This document shows, piece by piece, positions 63,256 to 64,000 of a stretch of 64,000 nucleotides of DNA (the first letter of the stretch is position 1; the number at the start of each line of letters is the position of its first letter). The DNA is from Methanimicrococcus blatticola (GTDB taxonomy: Archaea > Halobacteriota > Methanosarcinia > Methanosarcinales > Methanosarcinaceae), in contig NZ_SNYS01000010.1 in NCBI RefSeq assembly GCF_004363215.1, forward strand, positions 124,001-188,000, in the 5' to 3' direction. The notes under the pieces are model-generated. The model saw nothing but the letters and a program-made list of their open reading frames with translations. It was not told the origin of the DNA and did not search any database. A program made the position numbers and the translations under genes.

Positions 63256-64000
63256 TCAGCCGAAATAAACCAAGTCTTCTTCCGATGCGGGAGCTTGTTC
63301 GTAATATTCTTCCCCGTCTTCGCCGACAACGGAATCTTTAATTTTCTCAACAATCTGATCCATATCTTTGATCTTTTCGTCAAGCGCGTCAGCATTGACT
63401 TCAATGCCTAAAATATCGCATAATCTTCCGAGAAGCACTTTCGAACTTTTCGGGTCGGCAATGTATCCTGTTGTTGTTCCCATCAAACAGGCCGCATCAA
63501 TATTTCTGAATTTTGCAAAAGATAAAATTAAACCGGATGCGCCGACAATACCCCCCGGCGGCTCCGACGGACTGAATTGAATATTTTTCTCTTTCAATTC
63601 GTCAATCATATCAATATTATTCACGGCACCGATGACATAATCTTCCGCGTTTATAACGCCTGTCGGATATCCGCCGAGCGTAAAAATGCGATTGACTTTA
63701 AACTGTGACGCAAAATCAATGTAAATTTCACATAATCTGTAATGGCCGGCAGGGTCTGTGCTCTGTGAATCCCCTGCTAAAATCAGCAAATCCATTTTAT
63801 CGGTTTTGGCCAAATACAATCTGTTCCCGACAAGCTCGACAGTGCTGTCTTCTTTGACCATAACCTGTGGCGGGAAGTGTTCGGAATAAATATCTACGAT
63901 TTTTTTGGCGTCCAAGGCTTCAACCATGTGGTCGGCAACCAATTTCCCGACATGCCCGACGCCCGGGAGTCCGACAATCATTACCGGATTGTTTAATTCA
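63256..64000 (-). CDS. PAC2/DUF75-family proteasome assembly chaperone-like protein (5' end outside window)
   Basis: The protein matches the PAC2 family: MIVGLPGVGHVGKLVADHMV, FPPQVMV and GDSQSTDPAGHY, with FTLGGYPTG and GASGLILSFA further on. The frame continues past the ATG at 63981 to the window edge as ELNNPVM, which fits the family's usual N-terminus, so the gene is probably cut by the edge. Archaeal PAC2-like proteins are suggested to aid 20S proteasome assembly. Visible length is about 248 aa. The tail is acidic (EDGEEYYEQA), and the gene is 67 bases upstream of glmM. Confidence 0.85.
   Translation of the reverse strand, partial: ELNNPVMIVGLPGVGHVGKLVADHMVEALDAKKIVDIYSEHFPPQVMVKEDSTVELVGNRLYLAKTDKMDLLILAGDSQSTDPAGHYRLCEIYIDFASQFKVNRIFTLGGYPTGVINAEDYVIGAVNNIDMIDELKEKNIQFSPSEPPGGIVGASGLILSFAKFRNIDAACLMGTTTGYIADPKSSKVLLGRLCDILGIEVNADALDEKIKDMDQIVEKIKDSVVGEDGEEYYEQAPASEEDLVYFG

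Overview
This window is chromosomal DNA of a methanogenic archaeon of the order Methanosarcinales. The evidence is archaeal-type information genes (PAN, Spt5/SecE, Rpo10/Rpo6, P0/P1 stalk, Orc1/Cdc6, RadB, archaeal MAT, aIF2-beta with a TRAM domain), a surface protein with the tandem S-layer domains known from Methanosarcina, a DUF1699 gene, and MscS and U32 proteins of the kind found in that order. The AT-rich, T-tract-laden intergenic DNA would suit a small-genome gut lineage such as Methanimicrococcus, but that genus-level guess is inference. No rRNA, tRNA, CRISPR array, transposase or prophage was recognised.

Layout. 0-5.5 kb: end of PAN, ftsZ, then secE-spt5, rpl11 and the rpl1-rpl10-rpl12 stalk operon, closed by a strong intrinsic terminator. 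5.6-11.1 kb: a radical SAM/SPASM enzyme, rpl10e, aIF2-beta, and a second radical SAM-fold protein that has lost every cysteine. 11.1-16.3 kb: tmk, serB, a COG1340 coiled-coil protein and a TIM-barrel sugar isomerase/endonuclease-like gene, separated by long non-coding stretches with repeated hairpin elements. 16.3-23.7 kb: a polyphosphate neighbourhood with ppk1, a polytopic membrane protein, a Lys-rich coiled-coil protein and a CYTH/Ppx-like/CHAD fusion. 23.9-31.5 kb: cdc6, a FAH-family hydrolase, a winged-helix regulator, gltX, serA and a mechanosensitive channel. 31.6-42.5 kb: two large secreted or surface proteins flanking the rpl18e-rpl13-rps9-rpoN-rpoK-rps2 operon and thiL. 42.5-51 kb: a regulator and a NitT/TauT-type ABC transporter whose binding-protein gene is separated from its permease and ATPase genes by a double U32 peptidase, a DUF1699 gene and a nuclease-like gene. 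51-64 kb: Sec61-beta (58 aa), mtnA, radB, two TM2-like proteins, a DHH nuclease, hisF/hisB/hisA/hisG, the archaeal MAT gene, a HicA-like toxin-antitoxin pair, glmM and a PAC2-family gene cut by the window end.

How it fits together. Most of the window is core translation, secretion, replication and amino-acid biosynthesis (Ser: serA and serB; His: four genes; Met/SAM: mtnA and MAT). The most unusual items are the cysteine-free radical SAM-fold protein (9141-10343), the polyphosphate cluster with a degenerate Ppx module inside a CYTH-CHAD fusion, a family of structured intergenic elements whose stems differ but remain paired (11.2, 11.6 and 15.2 kb; separately at 30.0/30.2 kb, 37.0 kb and 43.3 kb), and structured leaders ahead of rpl1 and the MAT gene. 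Many genes end in a hairpin plus T tract, and others in long T-rich tandem repeats, consistent with U-tract-dependent archaeal termination.
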